Notes: generated by a model not told the origin, from the sequence alone. A stretch of 64,000 nt of DNA from Paenibacillus sp. IHBB 10380 (GCF_000949425.1 NZ_CP010976.1:930001-994000); one strand, 5' to 3'; shown: positions 32,452-42,174, counted from the stretch's first letter. Numbers and translations: made by a program.

Positions 32452-32976
32452 TTATTTCCCAGCTAATGCATCACAGAATGCCTTACCGTATGGAGGTAGA
32501 TCTGGGGGTCTTTGTGCTGAAATAATATGTCCATCAACAACGACAGACTCATCTTTCCATATCGCTCCGGCATTCTCCATATCATCCCGAATTCCAGGCG
32601 TTGAGGTGACCGTCACCCCACTTAGAATCTTAGCCGAGATAAGTACCCAACCCGCATGACAGATTTGCCCAATAGGTTTCTTAGCTTTATTCATTTCCTG
32701 TATAAGAGAAATAACCTTGCCATACCTACGTAGTTTATCAGGAGCCCAGCCTCCGGGTACGAGAATAGCATCATAATCTGAGCTTTCTACTTCCTCATAG
32801 GCATAATCACTAGTGGCAGGTACACCATATTTCCCCATATATGTTTTCCCCTTCTCAGATCCAACGAGGTGAACAATAGCGCCCTCTTCACGTGCTCTAT
32901 AGATCGGATACCATAGTTCTAAATCCTCGAAATCTTCATCCACAAGGGCAATGACTTTCTTACCACTTAATCTCAT
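32452..32976 (-). CDS. PfpI/DJ-1-type protein
   Basis: The 174-residue class I glutamine amidotransferase-like protein has KVIALVDEDFEDLELWYPIY (about 6-25), DAILVPGGWAPDKLR and the nucleophile elbow in IGQICHAGWVLISAKIL (Cys about 107, followed by His). It matches the PfpI/YraA/GSP18 group, linked to stress and glyoxal or protein repair. GGGAG is upstream of ATG 32976. It stands alone, opposite to the next gene. Confidence 0.85.
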   Translation of the reverse strand: MRLSGKKVIALVDEDFEDLELWYPIYRAREEGAIVHLVGSEKGKTYMGKYGVPATSDYAYEEVESSDYDAILVPGGWAPDKLRRYGKVISLIQEMNKAKKPIGQICHAGWVLISAKILSGVTVTSTPGIRDDMENAGAIWKDESVVVDGHIISAQRPPDLPPYGKAFCDALAGK

Positions 32977-33145
32977 TTAAAACATCTCCCATCTATTTCT
33001 ATCACTAGTATAGTTTAACCCATTCGTATTCATTCTATCAAAAAGGGATTCTATGACAATTAAATATCTGATATAAAGGATGGAGGAATTAGTGCATCCA
33101 AAGTCGAATATGGAGGAAACAACCTAATTAATGGGGTGTATTTAA

Positions 33146-33580
33146 ATGAGTCAACAGTGTATATGTGGCCAACAGATGAAGCTAGAGCTTAGAACGGTTG
33201 TATATGCCCGTACAGTGGAAATTCTTCATGTTCCGGTTCGTACATGCGAGGATTGTTCCACCTATTTTCTTCTGCCACCCATTAAAAATGTACTTGCGGA
33301 GTACATGAATGAATTGGGTAAACAACCGAGTAAAAGAAAAGTTTCTTTTACGGAATTTAATGAGCTATCACATGTTATTCATGAGGTATTCTCACAAGAG
33401 GAATCTGATTGTTGTATAGAAATGGAGAATGCGGTGAAAAAAGCTATTCATGATCGAACGAATCTATTGCTGGATTTGTACAGATATGCAGAAAGTGTGA
33501 AAGACCATAAATGGACAGAGAATCTTCGACAACGATTGACTCAGCTTTCAGGAATTTTGTCGAAAATAGGAAGAAATTGA
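33146..33580 (+). CDS. YgiT-type zinc-finger-like protein
   Basis: The 144-residue protein starts with CICGQQMKLELRTVVYAR and PVRTCEDCSTYFLLPPIK, giving a CxC-n-CxxC zinc knuckle as in YgiT/MqsA N-termini. The rest is helical, charged and without the usual HTH. No toxin gene is adjacent. The function is unknown. ATG 33146 is preceded by GGGGTG. Confidence 0.6.
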   Translation: MSQQCICGQQMKLELRTVVYARTVEILHVPVRTCEDCSTYFLLPPIKNVLAEYMNELGKQPSKRKVSFTEFNELSHVIHEVFSQEESDCCIEMENAVKKAIHDRTNLLLDLYRYAESVKDHKWTENLRQRLTQLSGILSKIGRN

Positions 33581-33699
33581 TTGCATTTTCATAAAATAAA
33601 GCATATTTTATGCGGCATAATAGCTTTTTTTCGCAGTTTTTGTTACGATAGTGAAAAGAAGTGAAAAGATTTCATGAATTGAGGAGGTAAGTATATCGA

Positions 33700-34041
33700 A
33701 TGGCTACAATGACTAGACTAACTACAAATGAGCAATTACAATCCGCATTGGAGACGTCAGGGGACAAGCCTTTACTTGTTTTTAAACATAGTACTCGTTG
33801 TCCTATAAGCAGTAGGGCATATGAAGAGGTTATGACTTACTTACAGGATAAGCCTAATGAGTCCGTTGAGTATGCGATTATTTATGTAGTAGAAGATCGA
33901 ACAGTGTCGAATGAAGCAGCTTCTTTAATCGGTATTAGACATGAATCTCCTCAACTGATTCTAGTCAATGTTGGTAAACCAACTTGGCATACTTCACATT
34001 CTCATATTACTTCTGATGCACTGAAAGAACAATTGCATTAG
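33700..34041 (+). CDS. ytxJ: Bacilliredoxin-type protein YtxJ (BrxC)
   Basis: The 113-residue thioredoxin-fold protein has the monothiol active site KHSTRCPISSRAYEE (about 29-43), LLVFKHS before it and ESPQLILVNVGKPTWHTSHSH. YtxJ/BrxC acts in removing bacillithiol from proteins. In B. subtilis ytxJ lies close to ccpA, as here. GAGGAGG precedes ATG 33700. Confidence 0.88.
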   Translation: MATMTRLTTNEQLQSALETSGDKPLLVFKHSTRCPISSRAYEEVMTYLQDKPNESVEYAIIYVVEDRTVSNEAASLIGIRHESPQLILVNVGKPTWHTSHSHITSDALKEQLH

Positions 34042-34066
34042 AAATGAAGCGTTATCATTGCGTAAA
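34041..34066 (+). promoter_or_regulatory. cre-like site ahead of ccpA
   Basis: GAAATGAAGCGTTATCATTG contains ATGAAGCGTTATCA, which equals the catabolite-responsive element of acsA (ATGAAAGCGTTATC) with one A missing. It may be a decayed or weak site for autoregulation of ccpA. Confidence 0.35.
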
Positions 34067-34144
34067 GTATTATTATATCGTATCATTAATTTTAATATGA
34101 CTGATCGAACTGAAAAAATTTATTGACAATTGGAGAGAAAGAAA

Positions 34145-35155
34145 TTGACGGTAACCATTTACGATGTGGCACGTGAAGCAGGCGTATCCATGGCCACGGT
34201 TTCGAGGGTTGTAAATAATAACCCCAACGTGAAGCCTCAGACCCGAAAGAAAGTATTTGAAGCTATTGAACGTTTAGGATATCGACCCAATGCAGTGGCT
34301 AGAGGTCTTGCAAGTAAGAAGACGACGACTGTGGGTGTCGTAATACCGGACATCTCAAACTCTATATTTGCAGAAATTGCTCGCGGTATTGAAGATATTG
34401 CAAACATGTATCATTACAATATCATTCTATGTAATGCGGACAAGAAGAAAGAAAAGGAAATTCGTGTTATTAATACATTATTGGAGAAGCAGGTAGATGG
34501 ATTGCTGTTCATGGGCGGAACCGTAACAGAAGAACACATTCATGCTTTCCAATCTTCTGCTGTACCCATTGTACTATGTGCTACGAGAGATGATAATGGT
34601 AACTATCCATCAGTTGACATTGACCATGAGACTGCTGCATTTGATGCTGTAAATACATTAATTCGTCATGGACACCGTGAAATTGGCATGATTAGTGGCA
34701 CGCTTCAAGATCCAGCAAACGGTTATTCTAGATTCCAAGGTTATAAGAAGGCGCTTGAAACAGCTGGTATTGAATATCAAGAAGACTGGGTTCGGATCGG
34801 TAATTACCGCTATGAGTCTGGTGTTGAAGCTATGAAATATTTCTTAGGTCTTAAGAAGAAGCCGACGGCTATATTTGCTGCAACGGATGAGATGGCAATT
34901 GGTGCTATTCATAGCATTCAGGATGAAGGACTTAAAGTACCAGACGACTTCTCTATTATTAGCGTGGACAATATTCACATGGCCTCTATGGTACGCCCAC
35001 AACTGACTACAGTGGCTCAGCCAATGTATGACTTAGGCGCCGTTGCTATGCGGTTGTTAACTAAGCTGATGAAGAAAGAGAATGTGGAGAACCCAAGGGT
35101 TATTTTGCCGCATGAGACGATCCTTCGCCTTTCTGTTAGTCATGTGAACGAATAA
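34145..35155 (+). CDS. ccpA: Catabolite control protein A
   Basis: This 336-residue LacI-family regulator of carbon catabolite repression binds HPr(Ser-P) and cre sites. The HTH is [20 protein letters not shown] (4-23), the hinge is [20 protein letters not shown] and [18 protein letters not shown], and the periplasmic-binding-protein-like core is complete. TTG 34145 is 7 bases after GGAGAG and aligns with the usual N-terminus; TTG 34130 lies before the ribosome site. It sits near acuA and acsA, both known CcpA targets in Bacillus. Confidence 0.93.
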   Translation: MTVTIYDVAREAGVSMATVSRVVNNNPNVKPQTRKKVFEAIERLGYRPNAVARGLASKKTTTVGVVIPDISNSIFAEIARGIEDIANMYHYNIILCNADKKKEKEIRVINTLLEKQVDGLLFMGGTVTEEHIHAFQSSAVPIVLCATRDDNGNYPSVDIDHETAAFDAVNTLIRHGHREIGMISGTLQDPANGYSRFQGYKKALETAGIEYQEDWVRIGNYRYESGVEAMKYFLGLKKKPTAIFAATDEMAIGAIHSIQDEGLKVPDDFSIISVDNIHMASMVRPQLTTVAQPMYDLGAVAMRLLTKLMKKENVENPRVILPHETILRLSVSHVNE

Positions 35156-35189
35156 TTCGATTATGGATCATGATACCCTAAATACAAGG

Positions 35190-35213
35190 AAGCTCCGATT
35201 TGGAGCTTTTTTT
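35190..35213 (+). terminator. Terminator of ccpA
   Basis: AAGCTCC, GATTT and GGAGCTT followed by TTTTT, 35 bases after the ccpA stop. Confidence 0.8.
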
Positions 35214-35256
35214 GGTGGAGTTAATGAATTTTAGTAATAAGAAGGAGGAAATAGAA

Positions 35257-35964
35257 GTGTCTAATTATAAAGAAACTATTGGTCTTATAGGGGCTATGAA
35301 TGAAGAGGTAGAATTGCTTTTGTCTGAGATGGAGAGAAGTGAAGAGGTCACGAAGGCTGGAGTACATTACGTCACAGGCACACTGCATGGTAAGTCGATC
35401 GTTGTATGTAAGTCTGGCGTAGGTAAAGTGAATGCTGCTGTTACGACACAGATCCTAATTGATCAGTTCTCTGCTTCCAAGGTCCTATTTACCGGTGTAG
35501 CAGGCGCAGTTCATCCAGACCTAAATATCGGTGATATCGTCATCTCTTCAGTTTGTATTCAACATGATGTAGATGTAACGGCTTTAGGATTCTCACGTGG
35601 GGAAATACCTTACCAAGAAACGTCCGCGTTTCCAGCAGATGAGCAGTTGATATCTTTAGCAGAGCAAGCTTGTCTTGAAGTGTGTGACGGGAACTATAGA
35701 GTAGGCAAAGTACTCTCAGGCGATCAATTTATTGCTAGTAGAGATACAGTTGCATGGCTTAGTGAGCACATGGACGGTGCCTGCGTAGAGATGGAAGGTG
35801 CTGCGGTTGCCCAAGTATGCCATATGAATAGTGTGCCATTTGTTATCATTCGTTCGATGTCTGACAAGGCGGATGGATCGGCACATGTTAATTTCGCTGA
35901 ATTTACTGTCGCTTCGGCTCAGCGCTCTCATGACATCTTAGAGAATATGTTAAGCAAAATGTAA
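35257..35964 (+). CDS. mtnN: MTA/SAH nucleosidase
   Basis: The 235-residue enzyme cleaves methylthioadenosine and S-adenosylhomocysteine, recycling adenine and methionine precursors. IGLIGAMNEEVELLLSEME is at the N-terminus with the catalytic Glu, GVGKVNAAVTTQILID follows, then LSGDQFIAS, VEMEGAAVAQVC and MSDKADGSAHV with the catalytic Asp. GTG 35257 follows AAGGAGG; an ATG at 35200 lies inside the ccpA terminator and is rejected. Confidence 0.93.
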   Translation: MSNYKETIGLIGAMNEEVELLLSEMERSEEVTKAGVHYVTGTLHGKSIVVCKSGVGKVNAAVTTQILIDQFSASKVLFTGVAGAVHPDLNIGDIVISSVCIQHDVDVTALGFSRGEIPYQETSAFPADEQLISLAEQACLEVCDGNYRVGKVLSGDQFIASRDTVAWLSEHMDGACVEMEGAAVAQVCHMNSVPFVIIRSMSDKADGSAHVNFAEFTVASAQRSHDILENMLSKM

Positions 35965-35991
35965 AATAATATTGAAGTATTAATCATGCTG

Positions 35992-36032
35992 ATATGGCTC
36001 TGCACTCTGTAATAAAGAATGCAGAGCCATAT
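35992..36032. terminator. Bidirectional terminator
   Basis: ATATGGCTCTGCA and TGCAGAGCCATAT form a 13-bp stem between convergent mtnN and acuA. Confidence 0.82.
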
Positions 36033-36036
36033 GTGT

Positions 36037-36669
36037 TTAATACATAAAACGCTGCTGGAACCGAATATGATCGAATTGCTCCTTAGAAGATAAGGGGACA
36101 TCTCTGCCCATTCGAACCATTAGGCAATTGGCGGGGTGGGAACATATTTCAGGGTCATCGGTCGCATACCATTCCATATCGACGATTTTCATCAATTTCT
36201 CCATCATTTTCCGATAATCCCACACACTTAATCCACTTCCCTTTAAATCCCAATGCCAATAATATTCTGTCGTAAACACGATATATTGTTCCATCTGATT
36301 ATCCTCAAAGGCCGTTGTAATCATCTTTTGTCCAATTCCCAAGGAACGGTAATCATCTGCAACTTCTATAGCACCAAGTTCAATGAGATCGATCATGTGC
36401 TCTTGAGACCAGCGTTCTTGCTCGTCCGCATAATGGAATGTCACGTAGCCAACAATCGTCTGTTCATCTCTTGTAATTATAATTCTTCCTTCAGGCAGAT
36501 TAGCAATTTCAATTAAGGCTTTATGTTGTTCAGAAGGAGGACGAAAGGCGTCTAGATCAGGATGCATTGATAACTCGGCTAATCGTTCAGGCGCAATAGG
36601 CCCCTCAATTATTAAGCAAGAATCACGCCAGGGTAATGGATGAACATGGTAGTATTTGGGGTGTTTGAT
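36037..36669 (-). CDS. acuA: AcuA protein acetyltransferase, ATC start
   Basis: The GNAT enzyme acetylates and inactivates acetyl-CoA synthetase in Bacillus. LDAFRPPSEQHKALIEIANL, RIIITRDEQTIVGYVTF, DYRSLGIGQKMI (acetyl-CoA loop), VFTTEYYWHWDLKG and DPEICSHPANCLMVRMGR match AcuA throughout. An ATG at 36567 would drop the first 34 residues, yet coding continues upstream in frame as KHPKYYHVHPLPWRDSCLII. The only well-placed start there is ATC 36669, 7 bases after AAAGGAG; this gives 210 residues, the usual AcuA length. acuB and acuC are not in the window. It is divergent from acsA. Confidence 0.82.
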   Translation of the reverse strand: MKHPKYYHVHPLPWRDSCLIIEGPIAPERLAELSMHPDLDAFRPPSEQHKALIEIANLPEGRIIITRDEQTIVGYVTFHYADEQERWSQEHMIDLIELGAIEVADDYRSLGIGQKMITTAFEDNQMEQYIVFTTEYYWHWDLKGSGLSVWDYRKMMEKLMKIVDMEWYATDDPEICSHPANCLMVRMGRDVPLSSKEQFDHIRFQQRFMY

Positions 36670-36840
36670 AAGTACACTCCTTTCTATTACTACCTTACTT
36701 ATAGCAAAAAAACAAAAAAATGAAAAGGGATGGCAGAGAGTTCTATCCTATGCTATAATCTTTTTGACATAATTTAGTCACAATTTAACTTGATTAAATA
36801 AGATAAATTTTAAGTTATTGTGCGACGTGATGAAGTGGAC

Positions 36841-36855
36841 ATGAAAGCGTTATCT
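36841..36855 (+). promoter_or_regulatory. Catabolite-responsive element of acsA
   Basis: ATGAAAGCGTTATCT matches the Bacillus cre consensus WTGNAARCGNWWWCA at 14 of 15 positions. It lies 34-48 bases before the acsA start, where bound CcpA would block transcription. acsA is a known CcpA target. Confidence 0.75.
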
Positions 36856-36888
36856 TACTGTTATTGAATGATTGGAGGAGGAAGAAAA

Positions 36889-38613
36889 ATGGAACTTCAT
36901 CTTAGCGAACAATTGCCAAGTGTAAACTCTTCGTCCAATATGGGGGATTACAATGCGGCCCTTGAGCAATTTAATTGGGAGGATGTAGAACGGCAATTTA
37001 GTTGGTACGAAACAGGACAAGTTAACATGGCATATGAAGCGATTGATCGTCATGTAAAAGAAGGACGAGGAGACAAAACAGCGTTATTGTACAGTGATGC
37101 TTCTCGGGAAGAATCCTATACTTTTGCTCAATTAAGTGAACGTTCTAATCAGTTTGGTAACATTTTACGTGATCATGGCATCGGTAAGGGAGATCGTGTA
37201 TTTATATTTATGCCTCGTAGCCCAGAATTGTATATTTGCCTGCTTGGAATTCTTAAAGTAGGTGCTGTGGTAGGACCACTATTTGAAGCATTTATGGAGA
37301 CAGCAGTCAAAGACCGATTGGAAGATAGTGGGGCCCGGGCGTTAATTACGACTCCTGAGCTATATGGAAGGGTCCAGAGACAAGAGCTACCTGAGCTGAA
37401 GCATGTCATTATTGTAGGTGATAGCGCAGAACAGAATGGAGATACGATTAGCTATCAAGAAGAGATGAAGAATGCATCTCAGGATCTTGAAATAGAATTT
37501 CTAGATCGAAATGATGGTTTGATTATGCACTATACTTCGGGCTCTACAGGTAAGCCCAAAGGGGTCTATCATGTTCAGAATGCGATGATCCAGCATTATT
37601 ATTCAGCGAAGGTTGTGCTCGATTTACAAGAGGATGATATATACTGGTGTACTGCCGATCCTGGATGGGTGACAGGGACGTCCTATGGTATATTTGCTCC
37701 ATGGTTACATGGAGTAACAAATGTTGTCCGTGGGGGACGTTTCAGCCCACAGGATTGGTATGCAACCATCGAGAAATATAAAGTCACGGTATGGTATAGT
37801 GCTCCAACAGCTTTTCGTATGTTGATGGGTGCAGGTAATGATCTCATATCTAAGTACGATCTGAGTAGTCTTAGACATGTACTATCTGTAGGTGAGCCAC
37901 TAAATCCTGAGGTAATCCGTTGGGGGAATAGTGCATATGGTCACCGAATTCATGATACTTGGTGGATGACAGAAACAGGCGGTCAGATGATCTGTAACTA
38001 TCCAAGTATGACCATTAAGCTTGGATCAATGGGACGTCCGCTACCTGGGATTGAGGCAACGATTAAGGATGACAATGGGAATACAGTACCTCCCTATACG
38101 ATGGGGAACTTAGCTATTAAGTCACCTTGGCCATCTATGATGAGTCAGATATGGAATAATCCTCAGAAATACCAAGAGTATTTCCGTGTAGAGGGATGGT
38201 ACATTTCAGGAGATTCAGCTTATATGGATGAGGAAGGTTACTTCTTTTTCCAAGGACGAATTGATGATGTCATTAATTCATCGGGTGAACGAATCGGACC
38301 CTTTGAGGTGGAGAGTAAATTATTAGAACACCCAGCGGTAGCTGAAGCGGGAGTAATTGGTAAACCAGATGTCGTTCGTGGAGAGATTATTAAGGCATTC
38401 ATATCACTTCGAGAAGGATATACACCAACTCAGGAGCTGAAGGATGAAATATATCAGTTTGTGAAGGTGGGGCTATCTGCTCATGCAGCACCGCGTGAAA
38501 TTGAGTTCAAAGATAAATTACCAAAGACTCGATCTGGGAAAATTATGCGCCGGGTATTGAAGGCGTGGGAGCTACATCTTCCAGAAGGTGACTTATCTAC
38601 GATTGAGGATTAA
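36889..38613 (+). CDS. acsA: Acetyl-CoA synthetase
   Basis: The 574-residue AMP-forming enzyme activates acetate. It has the P-loop-like IMHYTSGSTGKPKGVYH (about 207-223), WWMTETGGQMI, YISGDSAYMDEEGYFFFQGR and the C-terminal PKTRSGKIMRRVLKAWE, whose Lys is the acetylation site used by AcuA. ATG 36889 lies after GGAGGAGG; the earlier in-frame ATG 36868 precedes it. It is divergent from acuA, with a cre in the leader, so acetate use is under both transcriptional and post-translational control. Confidence 0.94.
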   Translation: MELHLSEQLPSVNSSSNMGDYNAALEQFNWEDVERQFSWYETGQVNMAYEAIDRHVKEGRGDKTALLYSDASREESYTFAQLSERSNQFGNILRDHGIGKGDRVFIFMPRSPELYICLLGILKVGAVVGPLFEAFMETAVKDRLEDSGARALITTPELYGRVQRQELPELKHVIIVGDSAEQNGDTISYQEEMKNASQDLEIEFLDRNDGLIMHYTSGSTGKPKGVYHVQNAMIQHYYSAKVVLDLQEDDIYWCTADPGWVTGTSYGIFAPWLHGVTNVVRGGRFSPQDWYATIEKYKVTVWYSAPTAFRMLMGAGNDLISKYDLSSLRHVLSVGEPLNPEVIRWGNSAYGHRIHDTWWMTETGGQMICNYPSMTIKLGSMGRPLPGIEATIKDDNGNTVPPYTMGNLAIKSPWPSMMSQIWNNPQKYQEYFRVEGWYISGDSAYMDEEGYFFFQGRIDDVINSSGERIGPFEVESKLLEHPAVAEAGVIGKPDVVRGEIIKAFISLREGYTPTQELKDEIYQFVKVGLSAHAAPREIEFKDKLPKTRSGKIMRRVLKAWELHLPEGDLSTIED

Positions 38614-38637
38614 TAATCATATTTAAATATCATACCG

Positions 38638-38694
38638 GAAACTCCTTTGGAGACTTGTGAAAGATTGATATTACGGGGATCCAAAGGAGTTTTC
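38638..38694 (+). terminator. Terminator of acsA
   Basis: GAAACTCCTTTGG pairs with CCAAAGGAGTTTTC across a 30-base loop. Confidence 0.65.
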
Positions 38695-38701
38695 TATGAC
38701 A

Positions 38702-38747
38702 AAAAAAACCTTCAATACCACTAAGAAAGTGGCGTTGAAGGTTTTTT
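38702..38747. terminator. Bidirectional terminator
   Basis: AAAAAACCTTCAA and TTGAAGGTTTTTT enclose a smaller CCACT/AGTGG stem. It ends the PBP gene on the minus strand. Confidence 0.8.
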
Positions 38748-38777
38748 GTTCTAGACATCATGATACGTGCAAGGCGG

Positions 38778-41700
38778 TTATTCCTTTTCGTGATAGACAG
38801 GACTAGAGGGTTCAGATTCACCCACATCATTTACTGCAGTTACACGATACCAGCCTTTAAGTGGAACGCTTGTCACATACAAGTAATTCGTGGTACTGCT
38901 CGATCCTATAGGAGAATATGGACCATCTTGATTCTCGCTGTAGTAGATTTTGTAGTTAATACCGGTACTATCGCTTCCTGGAGCCCAATGTATCGTTATG
39001 CCATTGCTTGATGACTCCACTTGAAGCTGTCCAGGTGACGTTGGTGTAGTGGAGGGTTCTCCTGTTTCCGGTGGAAGCGTGGAACCATTGCCGTTTCCAG
39101 CGCCGTTCTCACCTGAGTCTGTAGGTGGGACAACAGTATCAGGTACAATAATCGGATCAACGGGATCTGGAACGATGTCGGTTGATCCATTTGTCTTTCC
39201 AACAATTTGACTAGGCGCTGATTCCTTTCCGGATACATCGACTGCTACGACATAGAAATTATAATTTCCATTAGCTGTAACGTTACTTGTGAATGCTTTG
39301 GTATCATCACTGAGAACGACGTTACCAAGATATTGAAAGCCATTGTTATTCAATGATCTATAAAGTCTGTAACCTACGACGTCAGGTGATCCACTAGCAT
39401 TAAAGGTGATGATTGCCGAGTTATTAGTATAAGTAAATCGTACGTTTTTCGGTGAAGTAGGTGCAGCTCCATCATCTATTCGTGGGTCGATTCTAGTAGG
39501 CATATCACTTGTAGCATCTTTTGGAAGATAATATCCTAAAGATTCATGATTTCTCATAACCCTAAATGCGACTTGGAGTTCCTTAATTAGATCCTGAATT
39601 GATTTTTCACGCTTGATGACTGTTTTTTCTTTTAGCATGTCATCAGGTGTACCATCTCGTGGAATATAATTCACACCATTATACGTGATGTATTTAGCCT
39701 TTGCGATGCCATCATCACTATCCATAGGGACATATTTAGCGTTAAATAGATCTGTTACAAATTTGTCTGTAAGTGATGTTGGAAGTTTACCACTGTAGGC
39801 GGATACCGTTTTGTTGACAATTCCGCTAGGTCTCTCAAATTTAGAAGTTGTGAAAAGTTCGGGTCGCTTGTCTATCGTTTCATTCATAATCAGTGTCCAT
39901 ATGGATTGAGCATGTTTTCTCTGCGTGTCTACCAAGACGTTGACAGACTCCTTGTAACCTACCCAGACGCCTAAGGTAACGTCAGGAGAGTAGCCCATGA
40001 ACCACACATCAGCATAGTTTTGCGTTGATCCTGTTTTACCCACGATAGGTACTTTGTTGAAATGTTTATACTTTTCTTTAACAAGACTTGCTGTTCCTTC
40101 TGTAATGGCGGTACGTAACATATCCGTCATGAGGTAAGCCGTTTGCTGAGAAAATACTCTGACAGGCTTTTTCTCGTGTTGATATACAATTTTACCGTTA
40201 GAATCAACAATCTTCTCAATCATATAGGCATCATTAAAATTACCTTGATTTGGAATAGAGCTATATGCGTTTGTCAACTCTTCAACCGATACTCCCTTTG
40301 CTAGACCGCCGAGTACACCCGTTTGTGCACTATAATCTGATTTCTGAAGAGTGGTTATACCTAGTTTTTTGGAAAAATCCCATGCTTTATCAATAGTTAT
40401 TACGTTGTTAAATAATTTCAAAGCAATCGTATTCTTGGATTTATTCAGAGCATAACGTGCTGTGACCAATCCTTCATAGCCACGAGATGAGTTCTTGGGA
40501 ATATGGTATCCCTTCTGACCATCTTTAAGAATGATGGGTGCATCATCCACAATGCTAGCTGGCTGAATAGCACCTGAATCTAGTGCAGGTAAATAGGCCG
40601 CTATAGGCTTCATGGCCGATCCTGGCTGACGAACCATCTGCGTAGCATAGTTCATCTGTTCCTTATAGAAATCACGGCCCTCAATCATGCCCAGAATAGC
40701 CCCTGTTTTGTTGTCCAGCATCATTGCGGCCGTCTGTTCCATACCTTTTTCTTTACTATCAGCATAGAAATGATCAGGGTTGTCTGAAATTGTATGCATG
40801 GACTTATAAATGCCCTTATCAATAGTTGTATAAATGCGGTAGCCACCTGTTGTCAGTTGTTGTTTAGCAGCTTCTAACAATTCGTTGTTATCTTTTACTG
40901 GCTGATCAGTTTCTTCTGTAGCGGCAGCATTTAACGTCATTAGAATTTCGGCAGCCTTCCGTTCAGTTTCCATCATAAGATATGGATAGGTCGAATAGGC
41001 TTTGATTTGCTGTGAAGCTAAAGATTTTTTGATATCGAAGGTTAAGGCATCGTTATATTCGCCATTTGTAATTTTACCTTCTTCCAACATGCGTCGAAGT
41101 ACAAGTTTCTGGCGCTCCATGGCACGCGCAAAAGCATCTGGAACAAATTCACCTTTCCCATTAAAAGCTGAATAGGTTGAAGGCAGTTGAGGCAGACCCG
41201 CTAGATAAGCCGCTTGAGCTATATTTACTTTGTCTAAGTCATTAATGTTGAATATTCCCTTGGCAGCAGCTTTAATCCCATACACGTTGTACCCGCTTGA
41301 GCCATTCCCAAAGGGAACTTTGTTGAGATAGGCAGCTAGGATTTCATCTTTCTTAATAAAGCGTTCTAATCGAAGCGATAGTAGCAATTCCTTAATTTTA
41401 CGATTATCAGTTCGGTCAAGGTTTAGAAATACGCGTCTTGATAACTGCTGTGTGAGCGTACTACCACCGGTCTGTACAGATTCATTCAATACCCTTTGCT
41501 TGATGGCACGCAGGGTACCATTCATATCTATTCCTTTGTGACTGAAGAAATTGTTATCTTCAATGGCCAGGATGGCATTAATGACAAGGGCGGGAATTTT
41601 CCCATACTCCACAGGGCGTCTATCCTCATCTGTACGTAACTGGCCAATCGGTGTACCATCACGAAAATATGCGAATCCTGTAATGCTATTCTGGCTCATC

Positions 41701-41903
41701 TTCTGTTCGATTTCAGCTCTTGACCGTACGGGCTCATCTTTGACAATAGCAGAAACATAGCCGAGTCCTGCGCCCCCAACGAACAGCACTCCCATGGTCA
41801 TAAGAACAAACAACCACAGTACAGTAATTCCTAGTGTACGTCCAAAGGACCTTTTACGAGGCTGTTGTTCTTCTGGCGTAGTATTATTATTAGTATCAAC
41901 CAT
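38778..41903 (-). CDS. Class A penicillin-binding protein with FN3 domains
   Basis: The 1041-residue membrane enzyme polymerises and crosslinks peptidoglycan. One helix (about 22-50) is followed by a glycosyltransferase GT51 domain with catalytic Glu in AILAIEDNNFFSHKGID (Glu115). The transpeptidase has SxxK in RQPGSAMKPIAAYLPAL, the SxN-like NKSKNTIALK and the KTG motif VGKTGSTQNYADVWFMGY. Two fibronectin III domains follow (PKNVRFTYTNNSAIITF; GQLQVESSSNGITIHWAPGS), joined by a Pro/Gly/Thr-rich linker. The C-terminal extension is longer than in most PBP1A. ATG 41903 has AAGGAGG upstream; the longer frame to 41945 has none. Confidence 0.9.
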   Translation of the reverse strand: MVDTNNNTTPEEQQPRKRSFGRTLGITVLWLFVLMTMGVLFVGGAGLGYVSAIVKDEPVRSRAEIEQKMSQNSITGFAYFRDGTPIGQLRTDEDRRPVEYGKIPALVINAILAIEDNNFFSHKGIDMNGTLRAIKQRVLNESVQTGGSTLTQQLSRRVFLNLDRTDNRKIKELLLSLRLERFIKKDEILAAYLNKVPFGNGSSGYNVYGIKAAAKGIFNINDLDKVNIAQAAYLAGLPQLPSTYSAFNGKGEFVPDAFARAMERQKLVLRRMLEEGKITNGEYNDALTFDIKKSLASQQIKAYSTYPYLMMETERKAAEILMTLNAAATEETDQPVKDNNELLEAAKQQLTTGGYRIYTTIDKGIYKSMHTISDNPDHFYADSKEKGMEQTAAMMLDNKTGAILGMIEGRDFYKEQMNYATQMVRQPGSAMKPIAAYLPALDSGAIQPASIVDDAPIILKDGQKGYHIPKNSSRGYEGLVTARYALNKSKNTIALKLFNNVITIDKAWDFSKKLGITTLQKSDYSAQTGVLGGLAKGVSVEELTNAYSSIPNQGNFNDAYMIEKIVDSNGKIVYQHEKKPVRVFSQQTAYLMTDMLRTAITEGTASLVKEKYKHFNKVPIVGKTGSTQNYADVWFMGYSPDVTLGVWVGYKESVNVLVDTQRKHAQSIWTLIMNETIDKRPELFTTSKFERPSGIVNKTVSAYSGKLPTSLTDKFVTDLFNAKYVPMDSDDGIAKAKYITYNGVNYIPRDGTPDDMLKEKTVIKREKSIQDLIKELQVAFRVMRNHESLGYYLPKDATSDMPTRIDPRIDDGAAPTSPKNVRFTYTNNSAIITFNASGSPDVVGYRLYRSLNNNGFQYLGNVVLSDDTKAFTSNVTANGNYNFYVVAVDVSGKESAPSQIVGKTNGSTDIVPDPVDPIIVPDTVVPPTDSGENGAGNGNGSTLPPETGEPSTTPTSPGQLQVESSSNGITIHWAPGSDSTGINYKIYYSENQDGPYSPIGSSSTTNYLYVTSVPLKGWYRVTAVNDVGESEPSSPVYHEKE

Positions 41904-42049
41904 CCGTGTTATATCCTCCTTATTAACGGAACTATTATAGCACAAAAACCGACATTTGAATCCCTATATTCTACCCAGTAGCTAAGAACTAACTAATTTG
42001 ACTTATTAAAAGTTAATGAGGTAAAAATTAATATATCGGAGGAATGGCT

Positions 42050-42121
42050 ATGAAATGGAAAGAATTATCTCCTGCGTAGCAGGAAGTGGAGCGTCAATTA
42101 GAGGTTATTTATTGGCTCTAA
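42050..42121 (+). pseudogene. Broken small ORF
   Basis: ATG 42050 follows TCGGAGGAATGG and reads MKWKELSPA, TAG, then QEVERQLEVIYWL and TAA. A good ribosome site with an in-frame stop at codon 10 suggests a decayed small gene. Confidence 0.4.
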
Positions 42122-42174
42122 TTCATAATCAGTGCTTGCCGAAAACAGAATTCTATGCTGAATCGTAGCGGAGA

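Noticed and set aside
33092..33127. Eleven-codon GTG frame before the YgiT-like gene
   Set aside because: It has a plausible GGAGG but no stall motif or hairpin to support a leader peptide.
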